Source: Mucidula mucida (lineage: Eukaryota > Basidiomycota > Agaricomycetes > Agaricales > Physalacriaceae). From it: a DNA stretch of 64,000 nucleotides. The notes under the pieces are model-generated. The model did no database searches. It had not been told where the DNA came from and saw only the letters and a program-made list of their open reading frames with translations. The number at the start of each line of letters is the position of its first letter. The first letter of the stretch is position 1. The stretch lies in NCBI GenBank assembly GCA_015501055.1, contig JADNYV010000095.1, positions 1 to 64,000 of the forward strand, written 5' to 3'. Below are positions 1 to 11,671 of the stretch, piece by piece. A program made the position numbers and the translations under genes.

Positions 1-226
1 TCCCCTTCTCTTTCGACCAATTAACGAGCATTGATTGAACTCGCGAGTCAATGAAGTCCCTGCAATACTCACACCCGACTCCAGACTCCACTACATTTCT
101 GTAGGTGGCATCGATCTTTGCGCATGAAACAGCTGAACTGAACGTCAGAGAGTATCACTACTAGAATGAATGCACTTACTGGGATGCGCCTTCAACACCA
201 GCGAAGCCGTGGCCGTCTTCCATGCT

Positions 227-862
227 CTAGTCGTCCAACTGCATGACTTGCGTACACTCTTCAATGGGCGAGTGCATCTGAAGCGGCTTGAGGAGGATCT
301 TTGTCAAGGCTCGTGTACGCGATACTGGAGCTGGAACAATCTCCTGAGATACTGCGTTCCAATGGCGCGCGCAAAGTTATCCGAGATAACTTTGGGCACG
401 AACGATATCATGTATTCCGATGAACCCACTGCGAGGTCCTCTAAGCCAAGTTTGGCAGCAAAGGTGTACACGAGGAGCGGCTGGAAGCGTTGTAGCTAGA
501 GACGGCGGCGTAGAGATGCGTGCCCGCTTCGAGACAGCGGGCGGCTCGAGGCCGTATGTGGGGAAACTCTGTACGGAGGCGATGAGGGTGCTCAAGGCAG
601 GGCGGGACTCCAAGGGCATCTCATACACAGTATGCAGGATGACGCTGAGGATCGCGGACTCTTCGGGCACGTAAGAAAACGAGGGATTCCGGAGAAGGAG
701 ATTAAACATGTTACTGGATCCGCGCCGTAGAACCTGTCGATGGACGTGATAGCGAACGTTGTCAGAAGATATCAGGCGGAAGTTGGACCGAAGTGCTGTG
801 TAGCAGAAGTTGTAGTGGAATTCGGGAGACTCGAGACAATCCGTGTCGTTGAAGGAAGTCAA
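227..862 (-). pseudogene. BTB/POZ domain protein gene with frame breaks
   Basis: The N-terminal part reads SPEFHYNF, then SSDNVRYHVHR and SSNMFNLLL. This is the usual BTB/POZ start of the large Agaricomycete family in which the domain is followed by a helical region. The helical region is also present further on (FAAKLGLEDLAVGSSEYM) but in another frame. To read the gene from the ATG at 862 to a stop near 227, the frame must change around 534, 496 and 307, each time as if one base were missing. Known for the family: BTB domains mediate protein-protein contacts; most fungal copies have no assigned role. Either a recent pseudogene or a gene with sequence errors. The family call is firm, the state of the gene is not. 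Confidence 0.6.
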
Positions 863-1849
863 GTCATGATGCTGGGTGTATGTAACAGTAAGTCGCCGCG
901 CCGTAGGACTAGTAGATTGATCACCTCCGGATCGGGGCTCAACGAAGGGCTACGGCTACTTTGTGGCGTAGTGGGTCGCGAGTAAGTATTCTGGGCATTA
1001 TTCAGCGCAGAATATCAATAGATTGTAAGAGGGTACATACGGCAAAAATTGATTCCAGGGCTGCATCCTCAGGCTGAGCGTTGGCATCAAAAAATAGATA
1101 TTCACCGTTATCGTTTGAGGACATGTCGAGGACAGACGGAATTGACGAGAATAAGGTTGAAAGCCTCATATACAGGCAAACCAGGCCTTCAACTGACGTG
1201 CTTAGTTGATCTTGTGAAAGGATACACACACCCATCAGCAACACCATGACGCGCAGAACTGACCATGGCAATACCGTATATGGATTCGTGTCAACTGTGC
1301 CATCATTGAGCATGTCATTTGGGAGCCTCGTGTGGGTCTGGCTCGGTCTTCTAGCCTAATGGATCAGAGTGGGCGTTAGAGCACCTACTACGCCGCCAAC
1401 TATCATTGGATTCTTTTGAAGTCACGAAGTCGAAGAATCAGATACGCAGATAACTTATTCCTGCGCACTAGATTCGGGGATCCGTGTACTAGTAGCAGAT
1501 GACGCCTGGAAGCCGATAGATGCTCTGAGAGAGAATCTTGGGAGGGTACACGTGCTATACGGGCGACAAGCGAATTTGTCGCTAAAGTTGCTGTCGTGAT
1601 CGTACGAATGCTTCGAGCCTATGGTGGTGGTATTAATATCGCTTCGCATCAGAGGACGACTTGATTCAATTGCTAAGACAATGTTTGTTACTACTTGTCA
1701 GAGAATGCTTGCTTAACTCGCCACCTAGACTATGATCACCGACTCGCTGCTGATCGACCTTGAACGCTTTGAGCTTGAACAGTGGTGGTGCATCTATGAG
1801 AGCGAGGTAGCTTCGATGTAGGACGTGTGACAGTGCACTGCTACCGTGT
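863..1849. other. No supported gene
   Basis: Open frames here are short and show no family I recognise. A minus-strand stretch at about 1040-1250 (EYLFFDANAQPEDAALES) followed by a good donor-like GTATGT could be one exon of something, but no partner exon was found. Confidence 0.4.
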
Positions 1850-3465
1850 CTACCGTGGGACGCGCACGGCAAATTCTATCACCTGCATTGGTTTGTAGGG
1901 TTCCTCCAGATATTTGATCTCCTCCTCTGTCAAGGTTATGTCAACAGCAGCTAAGATTATATCAGCCTCATATCTGTTCGTATGAAAGCCACCCACCAAT
2001 CAACTGGCTCAGGTTCTCGAGGGAGGTGGATCCAATAATTGGAGCGGTGACGCCCTCCTTGCTCATCGACCATGCCACCGCAACCTGAGCCATCGTGATG
2101 CCTTTCTTTTTTGCGACCTCTTCCACTCTACAAGACGAGATGAGTGCCAGGACGAAGGAACGAAGAAGAAGGTTTGTTCACCGATTGACGATGTCATTAG
2201 TGGCGGGGCTCGTGAAGTACACGTTTGCAAGTCTACAGGACTTGATTTCAGCCACAACCGAGTGTGGTGGAAAGCAGCTCACGGGTCACTGGTTGTCCTT
2301 CCACTCCCGCGTTCCCCCACGGGCCGAGTGACCACGCCGCGCGCCAGTGGAGACCAGGGAATGGCGCCAACGCCAAAGTGCTGCAAGGCCTTATAAGCAC
2401 TGTCCGGAGAGGGACGCAAAAAAGGTGTCACCTTGAGTGTAGGAAACATCTCCCGCTCTTCCTCGCGGTAAACCAGATTGTAGTGATTCTGCATCGAAAT
2501 GAAGGGCGTGAGGTTATGCTCAAGGGCGTAGTCTGCACAACAAGCATTCAGTATATAGATACGAAATAGTATTATGATAGTACTTTGCATTAAGTGGACT
2601 GTATACGCAAGTCAACAAGAAAGCAACGAAAGTGGAGTGTAAAAACATACATTGGTAGGCATAACAAGAGGACATTCCTATATAGCGGGCATACCCCGCT
2701 TGCACGACGTCGTGGAGGGCTTGCATCTGGGCCATTCCGTCAACGGGGTACCAGAGAAAATCAATTCACTCACAGTCTCGGCGATGGGCGTAGTAAGGTC
2801 AAATCTGTGGCACTGAAGAACATCGACATAGTCGAGCTGAAGACGTTCAAGGCTCTTCTTGACTGCGGAGAAGATGTGCTGTAGGATGAAGTTAAGATTT
2901 CGATTGTAGACATACAAGAATTGAAAACCTTTCGACTCAGCCCGAACTGATTGACGTATCCTTCCTGTTGCGCCTTTTCAAGGTCGCGTATCAGAGGTCC
3001 AGAGTAATCGCGTCCAACAACGCCCCAGAGCTGAAAGCTTCAATCAGCCTCGTTGCATCGCCGAACACAATTGAGCACGGTAGAGCACCGGTAAGCACCT
3101 TGGTCAGAACAACAATCTCATCGCGAGGAGATTATACTCCTTGATTGCTTGCCGAGGATGACTTCCGAGTAGCCATTCGAATAAACCTGTTTTGTTCAAT
3201 GAGCGATAGCCTTGTGAAAGTTTAGAGAACCTACATCGGCGGTATCAAACGTGTTGATTCCAGCGTCGTATGCAGCCTTGATGTGTTTGAATCCTTCTTC
3301 TTCGGAAGAATCCATGATTGGTATCCTGGGTTACCGTAGGACATACATCCAAGAATGAGCTTTGATACTTTCAAGCCAGAGCTACCAAGGCGGACTAGTA
3401 AGGCGAGGTGAATGAGACGAGAGACAGAGCTGCAAGACGCGCACCATATTTCATAGTAGTCACAT
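1850..3465 (-). pseudogene. Aldo/keto reductase gene (Aad/YakC type), three one-base frame breaks
   Basis: An NADPH-dependent oxidoreductase of the aldo/keto reductase superfamily (yeast aryl-alcohol dehydrogenase-like group). Segments in order on the minus strand: RLGSSGLKVSKLILGCMSYG, AAYDAGINTFDTAD, VGRDYSGPLIRDLEKAQQ, VKKSLERLQLDYVDVLQCHR, ALHDVVQAGYARYIGMSS, ISMQNHYNLVYREEEREM, FGVGAIPWSPLARG, AQVAVAWSMSKEGV and LTEEEIKYLEEPY. Introns with clean GT..AG ends separate most of these. The frame breaks at about 3304, 3150 and 3127, each as one missing base; two of the three would be repaired by one more base in an A or C run. Everything else, including the C-terminus, is intact, so this could be a working gene with sequence errors. 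The start is uncertain (ATG at 3465 or 3454). Confidence 0.75.
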
Positions 3466-3584
3466 GTTCAGGCGATTTGGCCGTGTTGGGATCAGCAGCA
3501 CTAGCGACTGTCTTGTTGTTGAAGCTCATTTTTGTGAGATGACGACTTCAATCTTCTGCAGAGAGTTATATACCATAGTACATG

Positions 3585-3755
3585 TTTCCTATTTGAGCGG
3601 GCCTAGGACCAAGCGCGGGATAATTATAGACACGGCAGGGGCGTGCGTGTACAGTGAAGCCGTCCGTTTATGACTTGGGCGGAGCGCAGGGAGCCGTGAC
3701 ATCGAGTAGCGCCAGTGATCTTCTGTAGGAATGTAGGACATCAGATAAGAGTCAA
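3585..3755 (+). repeat. Direct repeat, copy 1 of 2
   Basis: About 160 bp beginning TTTCCTATTTGAGCGGGCC and containing GGGCGGAGCGCAGGGAGCC. It is repeated 240 bp downstream with about 85-90 percent identity and small indels. No coding potential is seen. It lies just upstream of the aldo/keto reductase start. Confidence 0.85.
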
Positions 3756-3824
3756 CAATCTTCTGTAGAGAATTTGTTTCTTCTTTGAGCAAGCCTTGAG
3801 TTTTAACCGTGAGACCGAGCGCGG

Positions 3825-3990
3825 GTTTCCGATTTGAGCGGGCCTAGGAGATGATTATAGCGAAGACACGGCAGGAGCGTGCGTGTACAGTCAAGCCTTC
3901 CGTTTGTGACTTGGGCGGAGCGCAGGGAGCCGTGGCATCGAGTAGCGCCAGTCATCTTCTGTAGTACTGTATGTCATCAGGTAAGATTCC
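3825..3990 (+). repeat. Direct repeat, copy 2 of 2
   Basis: Second copy of the unit at 3585. It has the same order of blocks (GATTTGAGCGGGCCTAGG, CACGGCAGGAGCGTGCG, TGACTTGGGCGGAGCGCAGG, TCATCTTCTGTAG). The spacing of the two copies suggests a tandem duplication of about 240 bp. The following stretch to 4576 holds no gene that I can see. Confidence 0.85.
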
Positions 3991-4576
3991 AGTTATCCTA
4001 GTGTACAAGACGATGGACCATGGTGGTTGGAGGAAGCCTTCCTGAATAGGACAACCTCGATCCGCGCCGGCGGCATAGTAGCCGCGGAAGCAAACAAAAA
4101 TTCTCTTCGTTCGAAGTCCATCATCTTTTCACAGATTTCTTTTCCGGAGCCAGCACTGAGAGCCATCGACATCTTGGCGCAAATTGTTCGACTGGACTAC
4201 TTGTCCCCCTCTATACGTCGGGCTGTGCAGGAATTCCGGGTCATAGGGCAGAGATTGACTTGATGAACAGTTATTTCGTACTAGTCGACCATCTCAACCT
4301 TGCCCTGCGCTTCCGGAAGAGGACAGACATTGGTTATAAAGAGCTTTAGTGGATTCAAGTCCTCTTTTTCTTTTCGAGAACTTACGCTCTGCGTTTATTA
4401 GATTCGCGCGCACTTAGAACAGCACTGTATCACAGTCCAGTTTATGCTAAGGAATTCTCCCAGAGTGTCGGCCCCTCAATGCATGCGCGCGCCCATCGAC
4501 GAAACAATCAATCACGAGCTTGAGCCACGAATCACTTTCCGTTTTCGAAAACATTTGATGCCCTTCAAAGTAATGT

Positions 4577-5113
4577 ATGTACTTCGTTGATTTTCTTGAG
4601 CTTTCTCTCCTTTGCGCCGCTCAAGGGATCGCCATCATACCTGAGGAGCCGCAGAATGCTGTCTTGCGCACTGCAGTGGCCGCTGCGACTAAGGTTACAG
4701 TTGTCAAATTCGTCGAACCGATCCCAAATGAAGTCGAGGTACGAATTCCTGAGGCTGACGCTGATGCTCCTGCTCATGTTGACCCTCAGAGATTCGCTCC
4801 TACCCCGACTATATCTCTCACACCACCAACTCCCACGAAGAGGAAGCCCAAGGCTGACTGCAGATCCTTTACCCCTCTTCAGAGCATCGCCAACGCTCCC
4901 GGGACATTGAGGCCCAGCGGTAGATGGCATGGCAGGAAGCATACCTCCAGCCGACGAGCGCATGATAAAGAAAATTTCGCGCCAGTGACTGCTAGCCGCC
5001 CATTGAAAACAAGAGAGGAGCGGCTTAAGGCATATACGCCGCCTGCCCGCCTCCTTGGTCTACGCCAAGGTCAAGAAAATATCTCCCGATGCCCGACATC
5101 ACATAGATTTTAG
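4577..5113 (+). CDS. Hypothetical 178-aa basic protein with a KEN box
   Basis: A single open frame from an ATG. I do not recognise a family. The first third is weakly hydrophobic then acidic (PEADADAPAHVDP). The second half is basic and disordered, with proline-directed phospho-sites (LTPPTPTKRKPKA) and a clear DKENFAP at about residue 132, followed by RPLKTREERLKAYTPP. KEN boxes are APC/C recognition signals in known cell-cycle proteins, so a nuclear, cell-cycle-regulated protein is possible, but that is inference from a three-residue motif. The frame does not continue upstream. The C-terminus (after residue 160) is less convincing and could be read-through of an unseen intron. Confidence 0.45.
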   Translation: MYFVDFLELSLLCAAQGIAIIPEEPQNAVLRTAVAAATKVTVVKFVEPIPNEVEVRIPEADADAPAHVDPQRFAPTPTISLTPPTPTKRKPKADCRSFTPLQSIANAPGTLRPSGRWHGRKHTSSRRAHDKENFAPVTASRPLKTREERLKAYTPPARLLGLRQGQENISRCPTSHRF

Positions 5114-5244
5114 ATCGCTCGTAGGTTCTCCATCTGATATACCCTCCTGCTATACAGTTCTGCTCTTCGATTTGCTTGCTACCTTGCTACTATATCTTCT
5201 ACGCTACAGTTTTATTACTCGTTCCTTACTTTACAGCTTTTTAC

Positions 5245-5281
5245 TATCTGTGGTCCACTGCTCGCGCGGTGTTGAAGCAGA
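5245..5281 (+). repeat. 37-bp spaced repeat, copy 1 of 3
   Basis: ATCTGTGGTCCACTG followed by CTCGCGCGGTGTTGAAGCAG. It is repeated twice downstream with one or two changes. Between copies the DNA is unrelated and pyrimidine-rich. Confidence 0.85.
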
Positions 5282-5334
5282 TCTGTCCCTGTCAACTACC
5301 TATACCTTCCTTGACGCTATTTTCCCTTGTTAGT

Positions 5335-5371
5335 ATCTGTAGTCCACTGTTCGCGCGGTGTTGAAGCAGAC
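5335..5371 (+). repeat. 37-bp spaced repeat, copy 2 of 3
   Basis: Reads ATCTGTAGTCCACTG, then TTCGCGCGGTGTTGAAGCAG. Start-to-start distance from copy 1 is 90 bp. Confidence 0.85.
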
Positions 5372-5441
5372 TTTTTCATTCTGTATGGGCCACCCATATC
5401 CTACTGTACACTATTGTCGCATAAGCATGCTATTATTACAG

Positions 5442-5478
5442 ATCTGTAGTCCACTGTTCGCGCGGTGTTGAAGCAGAT
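5442..5478 (+). repeat. 37-bp spaced repeat, copy 3 of 3
   Basis: Identical in its core to copy 2, 107 bp further on. All three lie downstream of the KEN-box gene and could be part of its 3' region. A short trace (GTTCGCGCTG) follows near 5530. From 5480 to 6271 I see no gene. Confidence 0.85.
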
Positions 5479-6271
5479 TTTTCATTTTTTCGTATTTCCA
5501 ACTTTACACTGCCTTCTTTTGCTATTGTCTGTTCGCGCTGTATTTCGTTTAGGATTTTCGAGGTCGTTGATGATGCGCAAGGACACCTATGTAGTCGATG
5601 AATTTCAATCTATCACCTGCTGGCTGGGACGAAAACGGTGATTTCTTCCTGGCGTGTTGGGGATGACACCCTCGGTGCCCACCTTTAATAGTAAAGTTCA
5701 TGTCGATCGCGTGAAGCATAGACGCGTGTTGTGGCCGCAAAAGGCAATTCGCACCTTTGCAAATTCCCACTTCGTGTCCCATTTATAGTATCTCGAGAGT
5801 CCACCGTACGTCTTGCGACTCGCGGTTAAGTAAGTAGTCGCAAACCCCAACTTCAAGTTTCACGAGCCGCAGCTTCTCGACAACGCCAAAACATCTAAGT
5901 AATTGTAGATTTTGCCTTGGCTTTTTCCTCATGCTTGGACAATGCTAAAACATCGACAATGAGCAAATGAGCAGGCGAATCTAGGAAACAAGAACGTGGC
6001 GTCGCCTGCTCTATGACGGCAAACCCTCGAGCAAAAAGCACACAAAGAGCACACAGGATTTCCATAAAAGTCTATACCATTGTTCACGCGCCTCATGCTT
6101 GCCATGTAGCACGCCAAAGTCCCGAAATGCATTGACCGACTTGGCGAACAATGAGAGAAGCGCCTATTGGGTCCGCCGCTAGGACCAGAACAAAGGCGCC
6201 TGTGCCACGGCATAAAGACTGGCGCGCGCCGTTGCCTATGTCCCACAATTCGCCTCAACACCTCTGTCAAC

Positions 6272-7363
6272 ATGTCCGCCTCCTCGAGCTCGCACACGAT
6301 TACACCTGGTCGCACATATTCGAGGCATGACTGGGAAGAGCCGAACTCCTATGACGACTCCGACAACACCGCGCTTGACTTTTACGATGTATATCAACAG
6401 CAGAGGCATGACCACTATGTGGCGCTCCTGGAGCCAATCCTCAGAGGCGAGGTATTGACAGCCGTTGCTGACAAAGAGAAGGAAAATGAAGATTTTGACG
6501 GCAACTTGGACGGTGGAAGTCTAAGCGACGCGTGAGTTTTCTCATACATATTATCAAGTGATTCTCACATACCCAATTAGTGAAAGCGACGCGTCTTACG
6601 ATGAGGATAACGTTGAGCTTGGCAAGCGATCTTGTACCGATCATGGCTCCATGTAAGGTCCTTTGTCTTCAATGAACCTTATAAAAGGCTGACATGAATC
6701 CCAGCTTACCATCCACAAAGCGCGCGCGCGTCGACATCAGTACTGAACATGACTCTGAAAGCCTGTCAGTCATTCCTATTTCTTTCAGAAAACAACAGAC
6801 TGCTGACCTTAAAACTTGATAGGACCACCAAAGGCGCAAACACCTCCCATACCGCCGAGCTAGCCACTGAGGCCACTCGGCGAGCCATCATCCTCTCCAC
6901 GGTCCCCCCAGCAAAGCGCACACGAGCGCACCTCGACGCATTCTACGGATCCCTCCAGCTCGGCCCCAAGCAGCTGCAACTGCTTGGCCAGCCGAACCGC
7001 AAGAACATGACCAAACTGCAAAGGGAGGCATACCTCAATGCCGATGCTTGGATCAAGGCAGGCACCATCGAGCCGTACAAAGTCACCTGCGCAGGCTGCG
7101 ACAAGTCCATCGCGTTGGAAAAGCCTCGGACGGGAGTGCAGAAAGGAAATGAATACTATGCTGGAAATTGGAACAAGCATAGGAACCATTGTGGAGAGGT
7201 GTATAGGAAATGGTGTGAAAGGAATGGGTTGGAGCCGGATGAGGGCAAGGGAAAATCAAAAGAAGGTGGGAAGGTGGATAAGAAAGGAGCGAGGGAGGTC
7301 AGAGCTCTGCCGACGCGCCGCCGCGCGTCGTTAGCTTCAATACCGGTGAATGTTATTGCATGA
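6272..7363 (+). CDS. Zinc-knuckle-like protein of unknown function
   Basis: Four exons fit in frame: 6272-6531, 6581-6652, 6705-6764 and 6823-7363 (310 aa). The N-terminal half is acidic and Ser/Asp-rich (DKEKENEDFDG, SDAESDASYDEDN), followed by basic STKRARVD. The C-terminal half contains a CAGC pair, then YYAGNWNKHRNHC; this CxxC...WxKHxxxC pattern recurs in many Agaricomycete hypothetical proteins and looks like a metal-binding finger at about residues 220-255. The tail is lysine/arginine-rich (nuclear signal-like). It is probably nuclear and may bind nucleic acid; no function is assigned. The start was chosen because the upstream part of the frame has no conserved look and the ATG sits in CAACATGTC. 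Confidence 0.7.
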
Positions 7364-10282
7364 GTTTCTGTATATCTGTATTATTATGAGCAATCATAAT
7401 CAGTCTGCCTTGAATCAGCCTCACTTTCTTAGAAGAGTGGTAATGAGTGTGCCACTTCCATCGTGGTCGGAAGCAAACCTTTGACAGGATTGATCGCGAT
7501 CGCTGAAAGCTCCTGACCATCCCGCCACAACACGCCTTGAAAGTCTCTGGTATAAAGAAAGCTCTTGGGAAAGCGGTCTCCGCGCCACTTCCATCCACGC
7601 ATCTGAAGCCCTTGTATACCTCCTCGCACCTGTCACTGACGCTCTCACCGGGTAGTGCATCAGACAATGGAAGACTAACGTCGGCGGGTGATATTGTACG
7701 AGCGGCGAATATGATGATGGTTACTTCTATTCTACTGAGCTGACAATGTCGACTGATTTGCGCCGGTGGCACCCACGTTCAAGCGATAGTAGTACTTAAA
7801 GTTACAGCAACAAAAGTGAGTCTTTGAGATGATAAAAGTCGAGGAGCCGGCATTATTGACAAGTATCAAAATCATTCATGCACAACCCCACGTCTCTACT
7901 CGTGTCAAACTCCTTCGCAGTACCAATGTTTGCCATATCCAGCCCGGTTATAACCTGTGGACACACATTTGAGACGAAAAACGGCACCGCGGTCTATAAG
8001 TGATTTAATAATGAACGAGACGCATCACCACTCACACGAGAATATGTGCATACTTCGATCCCAGTCGTGATTGCCATAGCTGCACAGCATCGAGCCATCC
8101 GTCACGACCGCAGGCCCTGGAATGTCGGTTGCACTGGCCAGAGGCTTATGGGACTCATTCATGAGCGGGCACTGCACGGTATTGACAACGCCATGAGCAG
8201 CCTCATGCTCTGTCTCTGGGCACGCAACAAAGCTCATTAGTGTGCAACTACCCGTTTGACAAACCAGTCTCCGGTTGGGCAACTAAGTGGACCACAAGAT
8301 TTCGGGTGAAGGACTTGCCTCGTCTTTATAGATACAGGGACCGGAAGTCCCGTACGTGCACTGGGTGAAGTTCTGCGAGCCCTCAATGAGTGATGAATTT
8401 TTGGGCCACAGGTGTCTCTGCCGGCATAAGGGATCGTTGTTTTTGTCCCTTGGAGGTCAAACAAATTCGCCGCTAACGAAAACGATTCCGGGAACTGCAA
8501 GGAGAAGAATGAGAGCATCTACAGTGCTGGGACCGGGAAGCATAAGGAAAGTATAATTACATTACAGCAAGTCTATGGTCTTTATGGGACCTGCAAGCAT
8601 TTTTAGAGACGCAAATGATCACTGCAGCGTCCATGATAATCCGGTTGGCATTATGTGCATTCCAGGCGATACATACTGTACAGCGATGGAGCGAAATGAC
8701 GATACGGCGGTGTCGGCGAACGAAGCCTGACAGGGAAATGAAGAAGCAAATGAAACAGTACATGAGGCGAGCACGAAGACTGGGCGCTGAGCAACAGTCA
8801 GAGAGGAACAAAACAGCAATGTCGCGTCGATTGAGATCATAACGAATGATCTATACGTGGGATAATATGCGAGGCATCAGAGGGTGTAAATTGTGAAAGC
8901 GTGTACATAGAGTGCTGACGAGCGAAACAAGATTCGATATGGTGGCGAATCCGAAGGGCAGGACTAGTTCTCATAACGATACAATTGACGGGGAAAGGAG
9001 ATCTTTTTATGAATATCAATGTAAGTCCATTCTTGCGGTCCACGAGGAAAGACGAATTGAGGAGGCTGAACCAGGGGGTGTTTTTCGGAGCGTTGGCTTG
9101 TTAGGGACGTATATCCCCTGTAAGACGATCACGTCCTCTGGCTGCGGGGCGCGAATTGACCATCGGTGGTCATGGTGTGCAACTGTTGAAAGGTATGCAG
9201 TCCCATTCCTGAGAGCATCGGGGCGTATTGTGGAGGGAATGCTAATGACGAGGACGGTGCGTTTACTGAAAGCATGACGAACAGAACATGGATGAGCTCG
9301 GCGACCAGTCGCCGTCGCCTTTGAGCAGCTATTATTGCGTCAGGCATACAAAAAGCCGAGTCTAAGAGCAGACAACATACCACTTTCCCGACGTCATTGC
9401 ATGGTGCCCCGGTCGACAATATCTCCAACATGACGATGATCCATCTCGACGATATACCCAGTGAGACAAAGTCGAGGATGGACGCCAAAGATCAAAGCCA
9501 GGTAATAGACACTGTTCAAGAAGTCGCGGTCTGATAAGCAGTTTGGAGTTAAGTCATCGAATTTGTAAACCGTCAATTGGAGTGCTAGGGTGGACGAGCC
9601 GTCCGCCCAGTGATGTCTTTCCATCGGCACCCAGGTCCCACGGCGTTGTAGGATATCCTTCTAGGCTGGCCCAAGAAAATGCGAAGAAGTGCATGAGCTG
9701 GAGGTCCTAATGAAGGCGAGTGCATATCATACATGGTGGCGGGAAGGAAATCGGAAACGTAATGGTGACTACGTGACGCACGCTGTCAATTAGTCAGTGT
9801 AAATTTCGGAGAACGACTAGATAAATTAATGTCATGGACAAGATTCAGGCAAAGTGCTACTAAGAATCAATGTCTCTCATAGTAACGCCACATTCTAGGT
9901 CTACCCTCGATGTCAGCTCAAGAAATTTGTCCGGCCACTCCGTTCTTGTGTGAATGTACAGCCAACGTGGAAACCGCACGGTTTTGAGACAAATGTATCA
10001 AATTCCGTTTCATCGTACGACTCTCACAAGACCTCCCAGAATGTCAGAATTCCGTCGGCCACGATGATCTGAGTCGTGGCACGGAAGTCGTGCACATAGT
10101 AAGAAGTGCGAGGACGAGTAGCTGACGAAGGGATTCTATAGACGTGTGAGGGAATCCGTACCAGCATGGATGCCCAAGAGGAATAACTCTCGAAGTAAAC
10201 CACACTAAACGTATCAGAGAGGTCTATGGTCGTAATAAATTGTAAAGGTATAAGTATAGGTACATAATACATATGCACACTG
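7364..10282. other. Poorly readable stretch, possible decayed minus-strand genes
   Basis: No complete gene could be assembled. On the minus strand a Cys-rich segment lies at about 8030-8360 (GPCIYKDEASPSPEI, CPETEHEAAHGVVNTVQCPL) that resembles small secreted Cys-rich fungal proteins. Hydrophobic stretches lie at 8600-9490 (IIVMLEILSTG, AELIHVLFVMLSV), and about 7430-7630 reads RDFQGVLWRDGQEL. These may be exons of one or two genes or relics. From 9650 to 10282 nothing is seen. Confidence 0.3.
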
Positions 10283-11671
10283 TCAGACCACTTGAAATGC
10301 AGATCCTCCCGCCTTCGCGTCCAGCTCGATGATCTCGTTTAACCCTAAGAAAACTGAATGAGAATCGCTCTGGCCGGAAAGCAGCAAAGCCTTACCCATC
10401 ACTTCGAAGAACTGTTTAGGATCCATGCCTTGCGCTGTCGTGAAGTCGGTACCCGTCTTCTTCAGCGATCTCATAGCAGTTCGGCAGGCGTGAAGCATAG
10501 CGACACATGACACAAGCGAAAAGACTTTGCGGCCACCATGTCAGCACACTAGAAAATGAGATAGGTTTTGGGACTCACTGATAATCTTCGCGCCCATCTG
10601 CTCCGCTTCAGGATACGTGAACGAAGGAGTCAAACCACCCGAGATGACATTGACAAGCACAGGCGTCGGCGCCAACGCAGCAACAGTCGACTCGAGGAGT
10701 TCCTTCGTGCGCACGCCTTCGATGAAACAAACATCAGCGCCAGCCGCAGCCGCAAGCTTCAGTCGCTCGATGGCCTCGTCCATCCCGAGAACCTGTGCAG
10801 AGTCCGTGCGTCCGATGATAACAAAGTCTGAGCCTCCAGGGATGGAGTCTCGCGCAATGACCGCAGCGCGAATGCGCGTAAGGAACTCTTCGCGAGATAC
10901 CACCTGCTTGCCTAGGAGATGTCCGCATCGCTTGGTCTGGACCTGGTCCTCGATGTGTAATGCGGCGATACCAGCGCGCGCATATTGGCGGACTGTCCGT
11001 GCGACCATGGCTGGGCCACCGAAACTAAAGGAATGTTTAGATGAAGGCAGTGGACAATGTGAGGCAAGATATACCCGACATCGGCATCAGCGATAACTGG
11101 GACTGTCGTGGCGTAATTTAGCAAGATTGTTAAGAAGATTTGAATGAGCAAAGTACCCACCTGAAGTATCTAAACTTGAAACCATTTGACCCGCCTATCA
11201 GTCAACATGAGCATAGGATAACGGAAAACTAGCCAACGAACATACCCCCACAAAGTCATTCAACGTCGCAATGGCCAAATCAGGCTGTCCCATTCTAGAC
11301 GCCGTAGTCGCCGCACCGCTGGGATTCAGATAAGTCGTCGAGTAGCAAAGTACGCCACAATGTACATACCTCTGATAGAGACAGTCGAAACCAGCTTCGA
11401 GTGCGGCCCGTGCGCTTATACCATCGCATATCCCAGGAGCGACCTTCACCATGAATTCAACGCCAAGAAGTCGACGTGATTGGACGCGACATACCACAAT
11501 CCCAGGCCGTGCAAGCATCTGCCTCAACCGAGTGGACGGGATGGGCGAGAGTGGGCCATCCAAGAAGTTCTTGGGATCAAGGCGGGGGTTATAATACACA
11601 CCCGCTTCAACCGCGGCAGGAGCAGGCGCGGACGCCGTTTCAAGAGTATATGAATAACTGGGGGCAGGCAT
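10283..11671 (-). CDS. Isocitrate lyase/PEP mutase superfamily enzyme
   Basis: Eight exons join in one frame to give 340 aa: 11671-11495, 11443-11370, 11318-11246, 11194-11161, 11102-11075, 11024-10579, 10524-10396 and 10344-10283. Hallmarks: VAPGICDGISARAALEAGF near the start, VPVIADADVGFGG (Mg2+-binding Asp pair), HIEDQVQTKRCGH with the KxCGH catalytic loop, and IIGRTDSAQ. The family breaks or makes C-C or C-P bonds on oxaloacetate, methylisocitrate, dimethylmalate or phosphoenolpyruvate. The Cys in KRCGH points to a lyase/hydrolase (for example oxaloacetase or 2,3-dimethylmalate lyase-like) and not a phosphonomutase, but the substrate cannot be read from sequence. Most likely cytosolic. 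The N-terminus has an Ala/Pro-rich segment before the conserved part. No broken residues were seen. Confidence 0.9.

Noticed and set aside
5549..5782. Minus-strand open frame of 77 codons
   Set aside because: It contains Cys and His residues but no convincing finger spacing, no splice partner and no family resemblance.
10617..11096. Long plus-strand frame opposite the PEP mutase-family gene
   Set aside because: Antisense shadow of the conserved minus-strand exon.
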